A DNA stretch of 64,000 nucleotides from Haladaptatus halobius (lineage in GTDB: Archaea > Halobacteriota > Halobacteria > Halobacteriales > Haladaptataceae), in contig NZ_CP085336.1 in NCBI RefSeq assembly GCF_020618475.1, forward strand, positions 310,001-374,000, written 5' to 3'. The position numbers and the translations under genes were made by a program. The notes under the pieces were generated by a model, which saw only the letters and a program-made list of their open reading frames with translations, ran no database searches and had not been told where the DNA came from. Positions 1 to 9,319 of this stretch are shown here, piece after piece; the first letter of the stretch is position 1, and each line of letters opens with the position of its first letter.

Positions 1-117
1 GATCGCTTCGCCGATCTCGCAGAGTTGGCCGGCCCAGTAGTCTTCCTTGCAAGCGACGCTGCAAGCTACGTGACTGGTACCTGCCTCGCGGTCGACGGTG
101 GCTGGACCGCTCGCTAA
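1..117 (+). CDS. 3' end of an SDR-family oxidoreductase (partial)
   Basis: Only the last 38 codons lie in the window; the reading frame is open from base 1 and ends at TAA 115-117. The tail reads [20 protein letters not shown], which is the classical C-terminus of short-chain dehydrogenases/reductases, where this segment closes the Rossmann fold next to the cofactor and subunit interface. SDR enzymes of this type oxidise or reduce hydroxyl/keto groups with NAD(P)(H). It is followed about 110 bases later by an acyl-CoA dehydrogenase on the same strand, so it is probably the first visible member of the same acyl-CoA catabolic cluster, for instance as a 3-hydroxyacyl-type dehydrogenase. The substrate cannot be read from this fragment. 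Confidence 0.85.
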   Translation, partial: DRFADLAELAGPVVFLASDAASYVTGTCLAVDGGWTAR

Positions 118-225
118 GACCGGCTCGACGGGACGGATGACAGACCCGAACCGGTCCGTTCGGTAGACTGCCGGGCAGATCGCCGATGTGAGAGAACTTT
201 TAGCATAGAACGAAGATAAACGAAT

Positions 226-1440
226 ATGGAGTACGACGACTCTGAACGTGCAGAAGTGGTCGCGGCACGTGTCGACGAGTTCGTAGACGAGATCGTGATT
301 CCAGCGGAGCGCGATCTCCTCGGTCGGGAATCGATATCCGACGACGGACTTGCTGAGCTCAGATCCGAAGCGCGCGAACGAGACATCTACGCACCACAGA
401 TCTCGACTGAGTACGGCGGAATGGGCATGGATTTTCGAGACGTCCTTCCAGCGTTTGAGGCCGCAGGCCGGAGCCTCCTCGGCCCACCAGCGATCCGGGT
501 CGACGCTCCAGACGAGGGGAACATGCATACCTTTGAACTCGTCGCGAGTGAGGAACAGAAAGACGAGTGGCTCCGTCCGCTGGTCGCTGGCGAGATTCGG
601 TCAGGCTTCTGTATGACCGAACCGATGCAGGGCGGCGGCTCGGATCCAAAGATGATCCGGACGACGGCCGAACGAGATGGCGACGAGTGGGTCATTAACG
701 GCCACAAGTGGTGGACGACGAACGGGTTGGAGGCCGATATCTTCCTCGTGATGGCACGTACCGACCTCGACGCGCATCCCTATTCGGGCTGTTCAATCAT
801 CCTCGTCCCCGCGAACACGCCTGGTGTCGAGATCGAGCGTGGCATCCCGCATATGGCCGACGACATGCTTGGGACCAGTCATGCTGAGATTCGGTTCGAA
901 GACGTTCGTGTGCCCGTGGAGAATCTCATGGGTGAGGAGAACGAGGGGTTCACCATCGCCCAGCAGCGTCTGGGTCCCGCTCGACTCACCCACTGCATGC
1001 GCTATTCCGGGATGGCGCAGCGTGCATTAGATGTGGCGAAGGCCTACGCCATGGAGCGTGAGGCGTTTGGGTCACCGATCGCCGAGAAACAAAGCGTTCG
1101 ATTCGCGATTGCCGAGGCGGAGACCGAACTTCACGCGGCCCGCTGCATGGTGAGACACGCTGCCGACCAGATCACGGCAGGGAACCAAGCCAGAATCGAG
1201 GTGTCGATGAGTAAGCTCTACACGTCGAACGTCGTGCAGGAGGCAATCGACACGGCGATGCAGTTCTGCGGCGCGAACGGGATCGGGAAGGATCTGCCCA
1301 TCGCCGACTTCTACGAGAACGTCCGCCAGTTCCGGTTTGTCGACGGAGCCGATGAGGTGCACAAGCGCGTCATTGCCCGTAACTCGTTTTCCGACATTGA
1401 CGACGCCGAGGTAGCAAACGTCACACGCTACCAGGGATAA
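226..1440 (+). CDS. Acyl-CoA dehydrogenase
   Basis: A full-length 404-residue flavoprotein of the acyl-CoA dehydrogenase family, which introduces the alpha-beta double bond into acyl-CoA thioesters and passes electrons to electron transfer flavoprotein. The alpha-helical N-terminal domain is followed by the flavin-site motif FCMTEP (residues 128-133) and the middle beta-domain containing INGHKWWTTNG. The C-terminal helical domain ends with the family signature DGADEVHKRVIAR (about 373-385). The protein resembles the ACAD10/11-like branch more than the short-chain enzymes; this is inference from motif spacing. ATG 226 is preceded by an AT-rich box (CTTTTAGCAT, about 25-35 bases upstream), consistent with a promoter close to the start. 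Enoyl-CoA hydratase and acyl-CoA ligase genes follow on the same strand, supporting a beta-oxidation role. Confidence 0.93.
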   Translation: MEYDDSERAEVVAARVDEFVDEIVIPAERDLLGRESISDDGLAELRSEARERDIYAPQISTEYGGMGMDFRDVLPAFEAAGRSLLGPPAIRVDAPDEGNMHTFELVASEEQKDEWLRPLVAGEIRSGFCMTEPMQGGGSDPKMIRTTAERDGDEWVINGHKWWTTNGLEADIFLVMARTDLDAHPYSGCSIILVPANTPGVEIERGIPHMADDMLGTSHAEIRFEDVRVPVENLMGEENEGFTIAQQRLGPARLTHCMRYSGMAQRALDVAKAYAMEREAFGSPIAEKQSVRFAIAEAETELHAARCMVRHAADQITAGNQARIEVSMSKLYTSNVVQEAIDTAMQFCGANGIGKDLPIADFYENVRQFRFVDGADEVHKRVIARNSFSDIDDAEVANVTRYQG

Positions 1441-1448
1441 TCGTCAAG

Positions 1449-2409
1449 GTGGCACTTGGACTACTCCTGCCGGCGGTGACCTCGGAATCACCAGCGACGG
1501 TGGCAAAACGGGCTGAAGAACTCGGCTACAACTCCGTCTGGGTCAACGAACTCTGGGGACCGACGCGTTCGTTCAGCTCACTGAACTTGCCATGGCGACA
1601 GCGACGATCGACCTCGGAACTGTCATCGTCAACATCTTCTCCCGATCATCGGCCGTGCTCGCAATGGCCGCGGCTACTGTCAACCGGATAGCGCCGGGAC
1701 GGCTCACACTCGGGGTCGGACCGAGTACGCCGAAAGCCATTGAAGACCTCCACGGAATTGCCTATGACCAACCAGTTCGACGAATTCACGAGACAGCGAG
1801 ATCATCCACGCCTATCTTAGTGACGCCGACAGCGTCACCTACGACGGTGACTTGTTACGTGTGACGGACTTGGTGTGGACCTTCCGGTGTATAACGCGGC
1901 ACTCGGTCCTGCCAACCGGCGGGCGACCTGCGCGTCTGTGATGGATGGATCCCACACAACATTCCTTTCGACCACCTCTTGGATGCGTTCGAAGTCATCG
2001 CTGATGCGGCGAGGGACACCGGACGGGATCCTAATGAGATCACCGTCGCTCCGTACATACCAGCGGCAGTAAGTACGGATGAGGCAGCGGCTTACGACGC
2101 GCTTCGCGGACACCTTGCGTACTACATCGGGAGTGGTGAAGGGTATCGGCGGGCCATCGCCTTCTTCGAGGAAGCCGACCGCATCGCAACCGCTTGGCGA
2201 AACGGCGACCGCGAGGGCGCGAGCGACGCCGTGACCGACGAGATGGTGCATGCGCTCGGCGTCGCCGGGACACCGACGCCGCCATCGACCGACTTAACGC
2301 CATTCTCGACGCCGATGTCATCGATCGACCGATGCTGACCGTACCAAGACAGGTCGACGATGAACTGGCCGTCGAGACCATGGACGTGCTCGCCCCGGCG
2401 AACCGGTGA
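1449..2409 (+). pseudogene. Luciferase-like (F420-type) monooxygenase, frameshifted
   Basis: Pieces of one LLM-class flavin/F420 oxidoreductase appear in order but in different frames. The start (GTG 1449) gives ALGLLLPAVTSESPATVAKR and AEELGYNSVWVNELWG. A shift then gives LAMATATIDLGTVIVNIFSR and GRLTLGVGPSTPKAIEDLHG, and a further shift gives MDAFEVIADAARDTGRDPNE (from 1979). The last shift gives RDTDAAIDRLNAILDADVID, ending at TGA 2409. At least three frame changes are needed, so no functional protein is expected unless the assembly is wrong here. Intact relatives are single-domain TIM-barrel proteins of about 320 residues, matching the 960-base span. It lies 8 bases after the acyl-CoA dehydrogenase stop and was probably co-transcribed with it. 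Confidence 0.8.
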
Positions 2410-2516
2410 CGGCGACGCTTTGGGATCGATTCTGCCTCCCGTCGAGCGATTTCCCGGCGCAGATGCAGTTTTCCGAAAACGGATCATCTATTGAGAGGGA
2501 TGTTGGTAGTCAACGT

Positions 2517-3281
2517 ATGACTGATACGGTCCAGTACGAGTCACAAGATAATGTGAGCACCATCCGACTCGCGCGACCCGAGAAGTTGAACGCAATGACC
2601 CTCGAGATGTGGACGGCCGTCGCCGACGGCGTTCGGCGCGCCGACGAGGACGGCGCTCGGGCGATCGTGCTTACCGGTCGCGGGCGGGCGTTTTGCGCCG
2701 GTGATGACATCAGTTCGCTTGCAGAGATCGAGACGCCTCGAGATGCTCGTGAACTCGTGGATACGGTACTCGGCTGCTTCAACGCGATCGAGTGCTCCCC
2801 CGTTCCAGTGATCGCAAAGGCCAACGGTTCGGCCTATGGTGGGGGGTTCGAACTCCTAATCTCTGCGGATCTGACGGTGGTTCCGCGTGATGCCGTCTTC
2901 GCGCTCCCCGAGACGCGCATCGGTGCGTATCCCTTCTATGGTGCCAAACGGCTCGCACGATTGATCGGTCGCCAACGGGCCGCCGACCTCACACTGACGG
3001 GCCGCGAACTCAGCGCCGAGGAGGCTGTCGAATGGGGGCTGTTTGCGAGAGCCGTCGAGTACACCGATCTCGATGATGCTGTCGAAGAGATCGTGGCAGC
3101 ACTCAAGCGCTCCTCACCGGCATCTCTCGAGACGACGAAGACCTGGCTCAACGCATCGTTGCGTTTCAGTGGTGAAGACGACGCCATGCGAAATGGACTC
3201 GGCTACCTGTTCTTGGGGCCGGATGCCCGCGAGGGTGCACTGTCATTTCTCGAAGACCGCGACCCAACGTTCGCTGAGTGA
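2517..3281 (+). CDS. Enoyl-CoA hydratase/isomerase (crotonase family)
   Basis: A 254-residue crotonase-fold protein that adds water to, or isomerises, the double bond of enoyl-CoA. The oxyanion-hole segment GRAFCAGDDISSL lies near residue 56-68. The second conserved loop, GSAYGGGFELLISAD, carries Glu112, and LPETRIGAYPF carries Glu132; both match the two catalytic acids of true hydratases, so hydratase activity is plausible. The frame is open upstream to 2406, but ATG 2517 gives the normal N-terminus for the family and is preferred. It lies between the monooxygenase remnant and an acyl-CoA ligase and would act after the acyl-CoA dehydrogenase at 226. Confidence 0.9.
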   Translation: MTDTVQYESQDNVSTIRLARPEKLNAMTLEMWTAVADGVRRADEDGARAIVLTGRGRAFCAGDDISSLAEIETPRDARELVDTVLGCFNAIECSPVPVIAKANGSAYGGGFELLISADLTVVPRDAVFALPETRIGAYPFYGAKRLARLIGRQRAADLTLTGRELSAEEAVEWGLFARAVEYTDLDDAVEEIVAALKRSSPASLETTKTWLNASLRFSGEDDAMRNGLGYLFLGPDAREGALSFLEDRDPTFAE

Positions 3282-3397
3282 CGCTTACATACGGCCGCCT
3301 CAACACTGAGGTTTATGTCGTTATGGCAGGAGTAGCATGGTATGGGTAGTCATGACGTGGGTCGACGAGCTGGCGTGAACTATCGGAGGACACACCA

Positions 3398-5050
3398 ATG
3401 ACGACATACGAGGCACTCCGGGCAGCCTTTTCATGGGACGATGTCTGGGATAGCTTCGACTGGGATGGACCCGAGCGATTCAACATCGTACACGAGACCG
3501 TCTGTCGGCATGTTGGCCACGGCGTGGCGATTCACTGGGAAGGTGCTGCAGACGGTGAACGCGAGACGCTGACCTACACCAACCTTGACGAACGAAGCGG
3601 GCGGGTGGCAAACGCACTGGAGGCGCTTGATGTCGAACGCGGCGAGCCAGTGGCGACGCTGATCCCCCGGATTCCCGAACTTTATCCGACGTTTCTTGGA
3701 ATCTGGCGACGTGGCGCGGTTTACGTACCGCTGTTCACTGCGTTCGGTCCGAACGCGATCGCGGTCCGTGCGGCCGACGCAGGCGTGAAGACCGTCATCA
3801 CGACGGTCGAGTACCGCGAGAAGATCACCACCGTTGAGGCAGATATAGGAATCGAGAACGTGGTCGTGATCGACCGCGATGGCGACGCCGATGCCGTCGA
3901 CGATGCGGATTTCGCGTATGAGACGCTCGTCGGTGACCAGCCAGCGGCGTACGAGACGGCCGAGACGTCAGCCGAGAACCTCTGTACGTTAGAGTACACC
4001 AGTGGCACGACTGGCCCGCCCAAGGGCTGTGAACTCACTCACCGCGTCCTCGCCGCACTCTCTCCCTACCTCCAGTGTTCGATGGCGCTCCATGAGGGCG
4101 AGACGGTCTGGGGAGCGGCCGATCCGGGCTGGATGTATGGACTGTTGACCGCCGGCATTGCACCCATCAGCATGGGCGTCTCGAACGTCCTCTACGAAGG
4201 CAAGTTCGACCCCGATGCGTGGTACACAGTGATGGAACGGTACGGCATCACGAGCCTCGCCACCAGTCCGACAGCCTACCGAGGGCTCATGGCGAGCGGT
4301 GATGCACACAAGTCGTACGACCTCTCGCTTCGAAAGGGGAACAGCGCGGGCGAACCACTCAATCCAGAAGTGATGCGCTGGTTCGATGAAGAACTCGGCG
4401 TAACGGTCCATGATCACTACGGCGTTACCGAGTGTGGGATGGTCGCCGGGAACCATCATGCGTGCGAGATGGTGGTCAAACCGGGGAGCATGGGTCGACC
4501 ACTTCCTGGATTTGACGTTCGCGTCGTTGACCCCGAGACTAGCATGGAGACTGACGTCGACGAAGTTGGCGAGCTCGCGGTCGCCTGCGGGGAAGGAACC
4601 TACTTTGATGGGTACTGGAACGCCCCAGGGAAGACAGCGGCGGCGTGGGTCGAACACGACGGCGAGAACCTCTTCTTGACGGGTGATGCCGCCGAACGAG
4701 ACGCGGACGGCTATCTCTGGTTCGTCGGCCGCGCAGACGACGTCATCATCTCCTCGGGCTACCGGATTGGCCCGTTCGAGGTCGAGAGCACGCTCCTTGA
4801 ACATGAAGCGGTGGCGGAAGCGGCCGTCGTTGGTGTACCCGACGAGACTCGGGGTGAACTCGTAAAAGCCTACGTCGTCACGACCGAGGAGACTGATGCC
4901 GACGATGAGTTGGCCGCCTCGATTCGAGAGTTTGTCCGCAACCGTCTCGCTAAGCATGCTTACCCACGAGAGATCGAATTCATTGACGACCTCCCCAAGA
5001 CATCGAGCGGAAAGATACGCCGAATCGAACTTCGTGAACGAGAAGCGTAG
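3398..5050 (+). CDS. AMP-forming acyl-CoA synthetase (acetyl-CoA synthetase-like)
   Basis: A 550-residue member of the ANL superfamily, which activates a carboxylic acid with ATP to an acyl-adenylate and transfers it to CoA. The P-loop TSGTTGPPKG is at residues 201-210, the TGDAAERDADGYLWFVGRAD segment joins the large and small domains, and the catalytic lysine lies in TSSGKIRRIEL (Lys539). Overall it resembles medium-chain/acetyl-CoA synthetases of haloarchaea. GGAGGA 15 bases upstream of ATG 3398 is a possible ribosome-binding site, at unusually long spacing. It follows the enoyl-CoA hydratase by 116 bases and precedes a short-chain carboxylate permease, so it probably activates the acid imported by that permease. 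The exact chain length is not determined. Confidence 0.93.
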   Translation: MTTYEALRAAFSWDDVWDSFDWDGPERFNIVHETVCRHVGHGVAIHWEGAADGERETLTYTNLDERSGRVANALEALDVERGEPVATLIPRIPELYPTFLGIWRRGAVYVPLFTAFGPNAIAVRAADAGVKTVITTVEYREKITTVEADIGIENVVVIDRDGDADAVDDADFAYETLVGDQPAAYETAETSAENLCTLEYTSGTTGPPKGCELTHRVLAALSPYLQCSMALHEGETVWGAADPGWMYGLLTAGIAPISMGVSNVLYEGKFDPDAWYTVMERYGITSLATSPTAYRGLMASGDAHKSYDLSLRKGNSAGEPLNPEVMRWFDEELGVTVHDHYGVTECGMVAGNHHACEMVVKPGSMGRPLPGFDVRVVDPETSMETDVDEVGELAVACGEGTYFDGYWNAPGKTAAAWVEHDGENLFLTGDAAERDADGYLWFVGRADDVIISSGYRIGPFEVESTLLEHEAVAEAAVVGVPDETRGELVKAYVVTTEETDADDELAASIREFVRNRLAKHAYPREIEFIDDLPKTSSGKIRRIELREREA

Positions 5051-5393
5051 CTCGAAGCAAGAGAGACCCGATCAGGGAACGACGACCAGCTTCCCGAGGA
5101 AGCTCTCTTCACGCACACGTCATTCATTGGCGCAGATCTGCGCATCGTGCCCTTAATCGTCACGTCGCTTGCGATCAGAGAGCCTCTTCCGATCGTTTCT
5201 CCAGTCGACTAGCCCTCTGCCTGTTTGACAGTGTCGGGGAAGGTATGAGAGAACGAACGATCACACGGCGCCGTTCCGCAGCCGATTTTCGGTATACAAC
5301 ACACGTTCTCAGGATGATGCGTGAAGGCCCTAGATGACTGATCTCACTTAATCCATCTGTCTCCGTGTGTGGGATGCAACAGCATGGCAAACA

Positions 5394-5409
5394 ATTAAAT
5401 ATGTTTTAT
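5394..5409 (+). promoter_or_regulatory. Putative TATA-type promoter of the permease gene
   Basis: An AT-rich box (ATTAAATATGTTTTAT) lies 20-35 bases upstream of ATG 5429, the expected place for an archaeal TATA element serving a short-leader or leaderless mRNA. The 378-base gap 5051-5428 holds no other recognisable gene. Confidence 0.45.
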
Positions 5410-5428
5410 CCGTTTACGGAACACAGAG

Positions 5429-6850
5429 ATGGCGATAACAGATCCAGTGAAGCGGTTAGGTGAAATGTTTGCTGACATTGCTTTGGAGTACGTTCCCGAC
5501 CCCTACGTTCTCGTCATACTTCTTACTGCTATTGCATCAGTGGGGGCGTTACTCGTCGGTACGTCACCTACGGGCGTGATGGATGCCTGGGTAGGTGGCG
5601 TGTGGACGCTTCTCGTCTTCATGGCGCAGTTCTCAGTGACTCTTTTGGTTGGTGATGCAATCGCAAAATCACCAGCGGTGTCTCGGTTCCTGCGCCGACT
5701 CGCCGATATCCCAAACTCGCAATTCACTGCCGTCGTACTCACGGCGTTCGTCGCGATGATCGCTGGACTCATATCGTGGGCTATCGGCCTGATTGTTGGT
5801 GCAGTCATCGCACGACAGGTCGCATTCCGGGGTAAGGAGAAAGGTCTCAAACTACACTATCCGCTATTGATCGCAGCAGGATACACGGCGTTGATGATCT
5901 GGCACTCCGGTATCACGACGTCGAGCGGGCTCATTATGGCAGATCCAAACGCTATTCCATCGACGTTCCCTAAGTATGCACAGGGTGGCATCCCACTCAG
6001 CGCGACTATCGGGAGCACCGTCAACATCGTCACCGTCGTACTCCTCCTTCTCGTTATCCCGGTGATCATGGCGAGTCTCCATCCCGATAAGAATGAGGAG
6101 ATCTCGGAACTACCGGATAACGTTTACAATGAGATCAAAGCCGGATTGGAGACAACGGAAGACGAGACTCCCGGCCCCGCCGTCACCACCGATGGTGGAG
6201 TTGCACATGCTACCTTGGCCGACCGACTGAACGCCTCGCGGGTTATCGGGTTAGTAATCGCCATTTTCCCCGCCTACTACTTCCTTACGGACGTTGTCCA
6301 AAGTGGTCTTGGCGCAGTCAACCTCAATACGATCAACGCCTTCTTCATCTTCTGTGCGATCATCCTTTGGGTGACGCCAAAGCGTCTCGTCAATCAGATG
6401 GACAAGAGCGTCGAAAACGTTGCGGGGATCCTCTTCCAGTTCCCCTTCTACGCCGGCATTGCGGGTCTCCTCACTGGGACGGCCCTCGCCGCGACCATTG
6501 CGAATTTCTTCGCAAATATCGCGTCGCCCTTGACGTGGCCTGTACTCGGCCTCATCAGTGCCGGCATCGTCAACGTCTTCGTCCCGTCTGGCGGCGGCCA
6601 ATGGGTCGCCCAAGGGCCGATTCTTCTCGAGACGACGCGCGAACTCGGGATGCCGCTTTACACTGCTGTCATCATCGAAATGATGGGTGACCAACTCACA
6701 AACATGATTCAGCCATTCTGGGCGTTGCCGGCGCTTGCGCTCGCAAAACTTCGGGCTCGGGACATCCTCGGATACACCACTGTCGCGATGGTTGTCGGGT
6801 TCATCATCATGGCGATTACGATGACGATCTTCCTCGGGTTCGGTGCCTAA
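5429..6850 (+). CDS. Short-chain fatty acid permease, AtoE family
   Basis: A 473-residue hydrophobic protein with about 12 predicted membrane segments. It matches the AtoE/short-chain fatty-acid transporter family in length and in recognisable stretches: VPDPYVLVILLTAIASVGAL near the N-terminus, GLIVGAVIARQVAFRGKEKG in the middle, and FVPSGGGQWVAQGPILLETT near residue 385. A charged cytoplasmic loop lies around residues 220-270. AtoE-type carriers import acetoacetate, butyrate and similar acids. Placement directly after an acyl-CoA ligase and beta-oxidation genes agrees with uptake of the acid degraded by the cluster. The next 350 bases (6851-7198) show no gene. Confidence 0.9.
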   Translation: MAITDPVKRLGEMFADIALEYVPDPYVLVILLTAIASVGALLVGTSPTGVMDAWVGGVWTLLVFMAQFSVTLLVGDAIAKSPAVSRFLRRLADIPNSQFTAVVLTAFVAMIAGLISWAIGLIVGAVIARQVAFRGKEKGLKLHYPLLIAAGYTALMIWHSGITTSSGLIMADPNAIPSTFPKYAQGGIPLSATIGSTVNIVTVVLLLLVIPVIMASLHPDKNEEISELPDNVYNEIKAGLETTEDETPGPAVTTDGGVAHATLADRLNASRVIGLVIAIFPAYYFLTDVVQSGLGAVNLNTINAFFIFCAIILWVTPKRLVNQMDKSVENVAGILFQFPFYAGIAGLLTGTALAATIANFFANIASPLTWPVLGLISAGIVNVFVPSGGGQWVAQGPILLETTRELGMPLYTAVIIEMMGDQLTNMIQPFWALPALALAKLRARDILGYTTVAMVVGFIIMAITMTIFLGFGA

Positions 6851-7198
6851 ACGACCGAAATCACGGCCTCAATCGGCACCTCGTCTGCCACCGTGATACT
6901 TTGTCGAAGCTGATTTCATCCGATCTATCTCAGGTTCACCCCTTTGAGGTCGTTTCGAATGGCTGTGAATGCAATGATCGGGCTGCCAGTCGTCGACCCC
7001 GAGGCAGTTCGCTGAGAGAGGTTCTTCCGGAAGGCACTGTCTAGTTAACCTCCTGAGCTGGCGATCGTCTATCAAGCAATTGATATAGTCGTCGAAAACC
7101 CAACCCATCCTCCCACGCCGTGTGCTCATTCCTCTTGTCGCAGCGAATTATACAGTGGTACGAAGTAAACGTCACCCGAGGGTTTACTTATCGAGAAT

Positions 7199-7444
7199 GT
7201 GAATTTTGTAATAGCAGTGGTTCCAAACGAGACGTCGCCTCTCACACCACTTGCGCAAGAAGTGCTCGACGCACTCGCGAGAAGACTCCCGGATGAGGGA
7301 GAACTCACGTACGAGCACGCGCATGCGATTCTCAAGGAGGAAGAAGACCTTGAGCGGCCAGCTGCCAAGGATATTATCGAACGCCTCTATATGAAAGGCC
7401 ATCTCTATGAGGTTGAGAGGAAGCTCCGACTCACTGATTATTAG
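7199..7444 (+). CDS. Small protein of unknown function (winged-helix-like)
   Basis: An 81-residue protein starting at GTG 7199; an alternative GTG lies a few codons later. The sequence is predominantly helical, with a C-terminal AKDIIERLYMKGHLYEVERK that looks like the recognition helix and wing of a small winged-helix fold. No family is recognised. Its stop codon overlaps the end of the convergent gene 7441-7728 by four bases, so the two genes share a tail-to-tail junction with no room for a terminator between them. Confidence 0.55.
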   Translation: MNFVIAVVPNETSPLTPLAQEVLDALARRLPDEGELTYEHAHAILKEEEDLERPAAKDIIERLYMKGHLYEVERKLRLTDY

Positions 7445-7728
7445 TCGCTAACTCTTAGCGCATCAAGTCTCGCTCTGATATCATTGATCTGCTCATCGAG
7501 ATCCTCAATGAACGGGCCCGCCCGATCGGTTATCACTGCGCCTTGGTTTGTCGGATTGATTAGATTCTCTTCTTCAAGGACCCTAAGGGAATAACGGACC
7601 TCATGGTGAGCATAGCCTAATTCGTTCGACATTTTGACAATTCCGATGGGTTCATTGTTAATAACCATCTCAAGAATGTCTATGTGCCGACCAATCATCT
7701 CCACTTCGTTTTCTATGCTGTCGATCAT
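7441..7728 (-). CDS. PhiH1-repressor-like winged-helix regulator
   Basis: A 95-residue protein. The first half (HIDILEMVINNEPIGIVKMS ... YAHHEVRYSLRVLEEENLI) is a compact winged-helix DNA-binding domain of the kind found in small haloarchaeal phage-repressor-like regulators. The remainder (FIEDLDEQINDIRARLDALR) is a short coiled-coil suited to dimerisation. Proteins of this group often control neighbouring mobile-element or stress genes. No operator could be assigned with confidence. Confidence 0.65.
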   Translation of the reverse strand: MIDSIENEVEMIGRHIDILEMVINNEPIGIVKMSNELGYAHHEVRYSLRVLEEENLINPTNQGAVITDRAGPFIEDLDEQINDIRARLDALRVSD

Positions 7729-7789
7729 CGTACTTGAGATCAGGTATCATAGCGAGTTAACCCTTCTCGCCCTTGCAGTGCGCTTCTTT

Positions 7790-8074
7790 AATACTCATCA
7801 ACAAGTATCGGGGGATCGAGTGTCGGCAACGGAGTACGCTGTCGTATCTCGACGATGCGCAGAAAGAGCTCATTCGAGCAGTCGATGAGTATCTAGATCC
7901 AGGGCGGTTTGTGAGGAATTGCGGTCATGGATTGATCGCCTTGAACGTGGGGCGGTCGATCCGAGTGAGCTGGTAATCACGAATTGGGTTTCGAAGCAGC
8001 GAGAGGATTACACGTAATCGACGCGAAGTGTGGCGGCATTAGAGCGGGCGGCAGATTTGGGGCTGACGCGATAG
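7790..8074 (+). pseudogene. C-terminal remnant of family B DNA polymerase
   Basis: Two adjacent frames give LSYLDDAQKELIRAVDEYLD and then LRSWIDRLERGAVDPSELVI, followed by TNWVSKQREDYT. The motif GAVDPSELVI..NWVSK..EDYT matches the thumb-proximal conserved region of archaeal family B DNA polymerases (typically DLVIRxRVSKxxxDYT). Reading continues past TAA 8015-8017 as STRSVAALERAADLGLTR, which fits the following polymerase segment, before another stop. One frameshift and two stops make this a dead fragment. Plasmid-borne PolB copies are frequent in haloarchaea, so it suggests a lost replicon or an integrated plasmid segment. Confidence 0.6.
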
Positions 8075-8299
8075 CCGTCGTTCTTGTACGCACAGCCATA
8101 GTGCGTCGCAACCTCGCGATAGCCTAACCGTGCGACCATCACGTCATTCGTTTTGGCGATGTTCTTCGCGTGCTCGAGGACGTTGAGATACTTATCCTCG
8201 ACTCGCTGGCTCTCAGCGCGTTTCTCGCGGAAGTTCACAAGCTCTGTATTCTGTTCTGAGCGCTGGACCGTCTTGAAGAGCTGACGACCTGCATTCGCG
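8075..8299 (-). pseudogene. Unidentified coding remnant
   Basis: On the minus strand the frame reads NAGRQLFKTVQRSEQNTELV then REKRAESQRVEDKYLNVLEH and MVARLGYREVATHYGCAYKN before running antisense into the polymerase remnant. The composition is clearly protein-like, but no start codon is in a proper place and no family was recognised. The last ~20 codons of the open frame are antisense to the polymerase fragment and probably not native. I treat it as the broken end of an unknown gene. Confidence 0.3.
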
Positions 8300-8301
8300 G
8301 T

Positions 8302-8781
8302 TTAGTCGGAATTCGACTGTAGCAGTTTGATCCCACGTTCGACGATCGCGTCGGTGATGAAGAGACTTGTTTCCGCTTGAAGGGCCCGCATAAGCGACGC
8401 AGCATCATCGCTGGGTACAACATCTCGATGATACGCAAGTGCAATCAAGCCAATCAAACCGTGGACTTCGATATTCTGGTCCTGAGCGAACTCTCGTGCT
8501 GCCAGGTCGTCGGTGAGAAAGACGATCTCATCTCGTTCAAGAGCTACTGCCAGTGCCGCTCGTTCGCCTGCATCCAGTTCAGCACCCCGCTCGACTGGTT
8601 GTGCAACCTCGATCCGTTCCCACTCAAGGTTTGAGAACTCCGGCGGAACTCCTCCTTCTTCGAGTTCTGCATACACTGTTTCAGGAATCAGTAGCTCGTC
8701 GATTGCTGTCAGCAAATCGAGGGCGTCGATTTCTGCAAGGTGGATGAGTGGGCCGGTATCCGCGACCGCAACGATCGTCAC
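8302..8781 (-). CDS. PIN-domain toxin (DUF3368-like, VapC-type)
   Basis: A 159-residue protein with the PIN nuclease layout. VADTGPLIHLAEI places the first metal-binding Asp at residue 8. An acidic residue follows in VYAELEEGG, and the later acid cluster is in AGERAALAVAL and IVFLTDDLAAREFA. The DTGPLIHL start is characteristic of the DUF3368 branch of PIN proteins. Such toxins are Mg-dependent RNases that cut tRNA, rRNA or mRNA and are held inactive by a small partner. The upstream gene overlaps its start by 4 bases (8778-8781), the usual antitoxin-toxin arrangement. Confidence 0.82.
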   Translation of the reverse strand: MTIVAVADTGPLIHLAEIDALDLLTAIDELLIPETVYAELEEGGVPPEFSNLEWERIEVAQPVERGAELDAGERAALAVALERDEIVFLTDDLAAREFAQDQNIEVHGLIGLIALAYHRDVVPSDDAASLMRALQAETSLFITDAIVERGIKLLQSNSD

Positions 8782-9029
8782 GCGTCGAGACCCCAGTCAA
8801 CATCCTCTTCAACGGCCGCTGTTTCGCGATCGGCTTGCTGGACGTTTTCGAGCCCAACCAGTTCGATCGCCTCCTCGCGAGATAGCTCACCGTCGATGTA
8901 CTTCCCGAGGATGACGTTCTCCCAGAGGTCCGCGATTCCAAGTTCAAGGGCTTGCTCGAAAACCTCCGACTCGGGGACTCCCCGTGCCTCGGCGATCTCA
9001 CGGACACGATCGGAGATTTCAGCTGCCAT
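8778..9029 (-). CDS. Antitoxin partner of the PIN toxin
   Basis: An 83-residue acidic, helical protein: AAEISDRVREIAEARGVPES, then FEQALELGIADLWENVILGK and ELSREEAIELVG. The first part resembles a ribbon-helix-helix/CopG-like DNA-binding region, and the middle matches UPF0175-type antitoxins that pair with DUF3368 PIN proteins. The frame is open up to 9053, but ATG 9029 gives the expected N-terminus. It precedes and overlaps the toxin gene by 4 bases, so the two are translationally coupled and it probably represses its own promoter. Confidence 0.75.
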   Translation of the reverse strand: MAAEISDRVREIAEARGVPESEVFEQALELGIADLWENVILGKYIDGELSREEAIELVGLENVQQADRETAAVEEDVDWGLDA

Positions 9030-9319
9030 AGTAGAGAATATGGGTCGCGTCACTTAAACATCATCGTCATTCATAGTTCGACGCCAACTAACTCGATTGA
9101 CCCAATCACGCATTCCCGACCACAAACGCGGTGGCCGGTATCAGCTCTCCCCCTCCCGCTGGTTTGTAGCCGATAGACGCCGATACAACTGCCGTACTCA
9201 CGAGTAGCCGTACCGAGTCAGTCCCGAACTGTATCAATTCGAGGCGTCCATATCCGCGATTGAGTGGGGATTCGTGTTAGATATGCTGCCCTCTCGGGCG
9301 TGAGTTCGTCCCGACCACG

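Noticed and set aside
3989..4957. A 322-codon open frame antisense to the acyl-CoA synthetase
   Set aside because: It lies wholly inside a clear ANL-family gene, and its composition (many Arg, Asp and His from reversed codons) is that of a GC-rich shadow frame. No motif was found.
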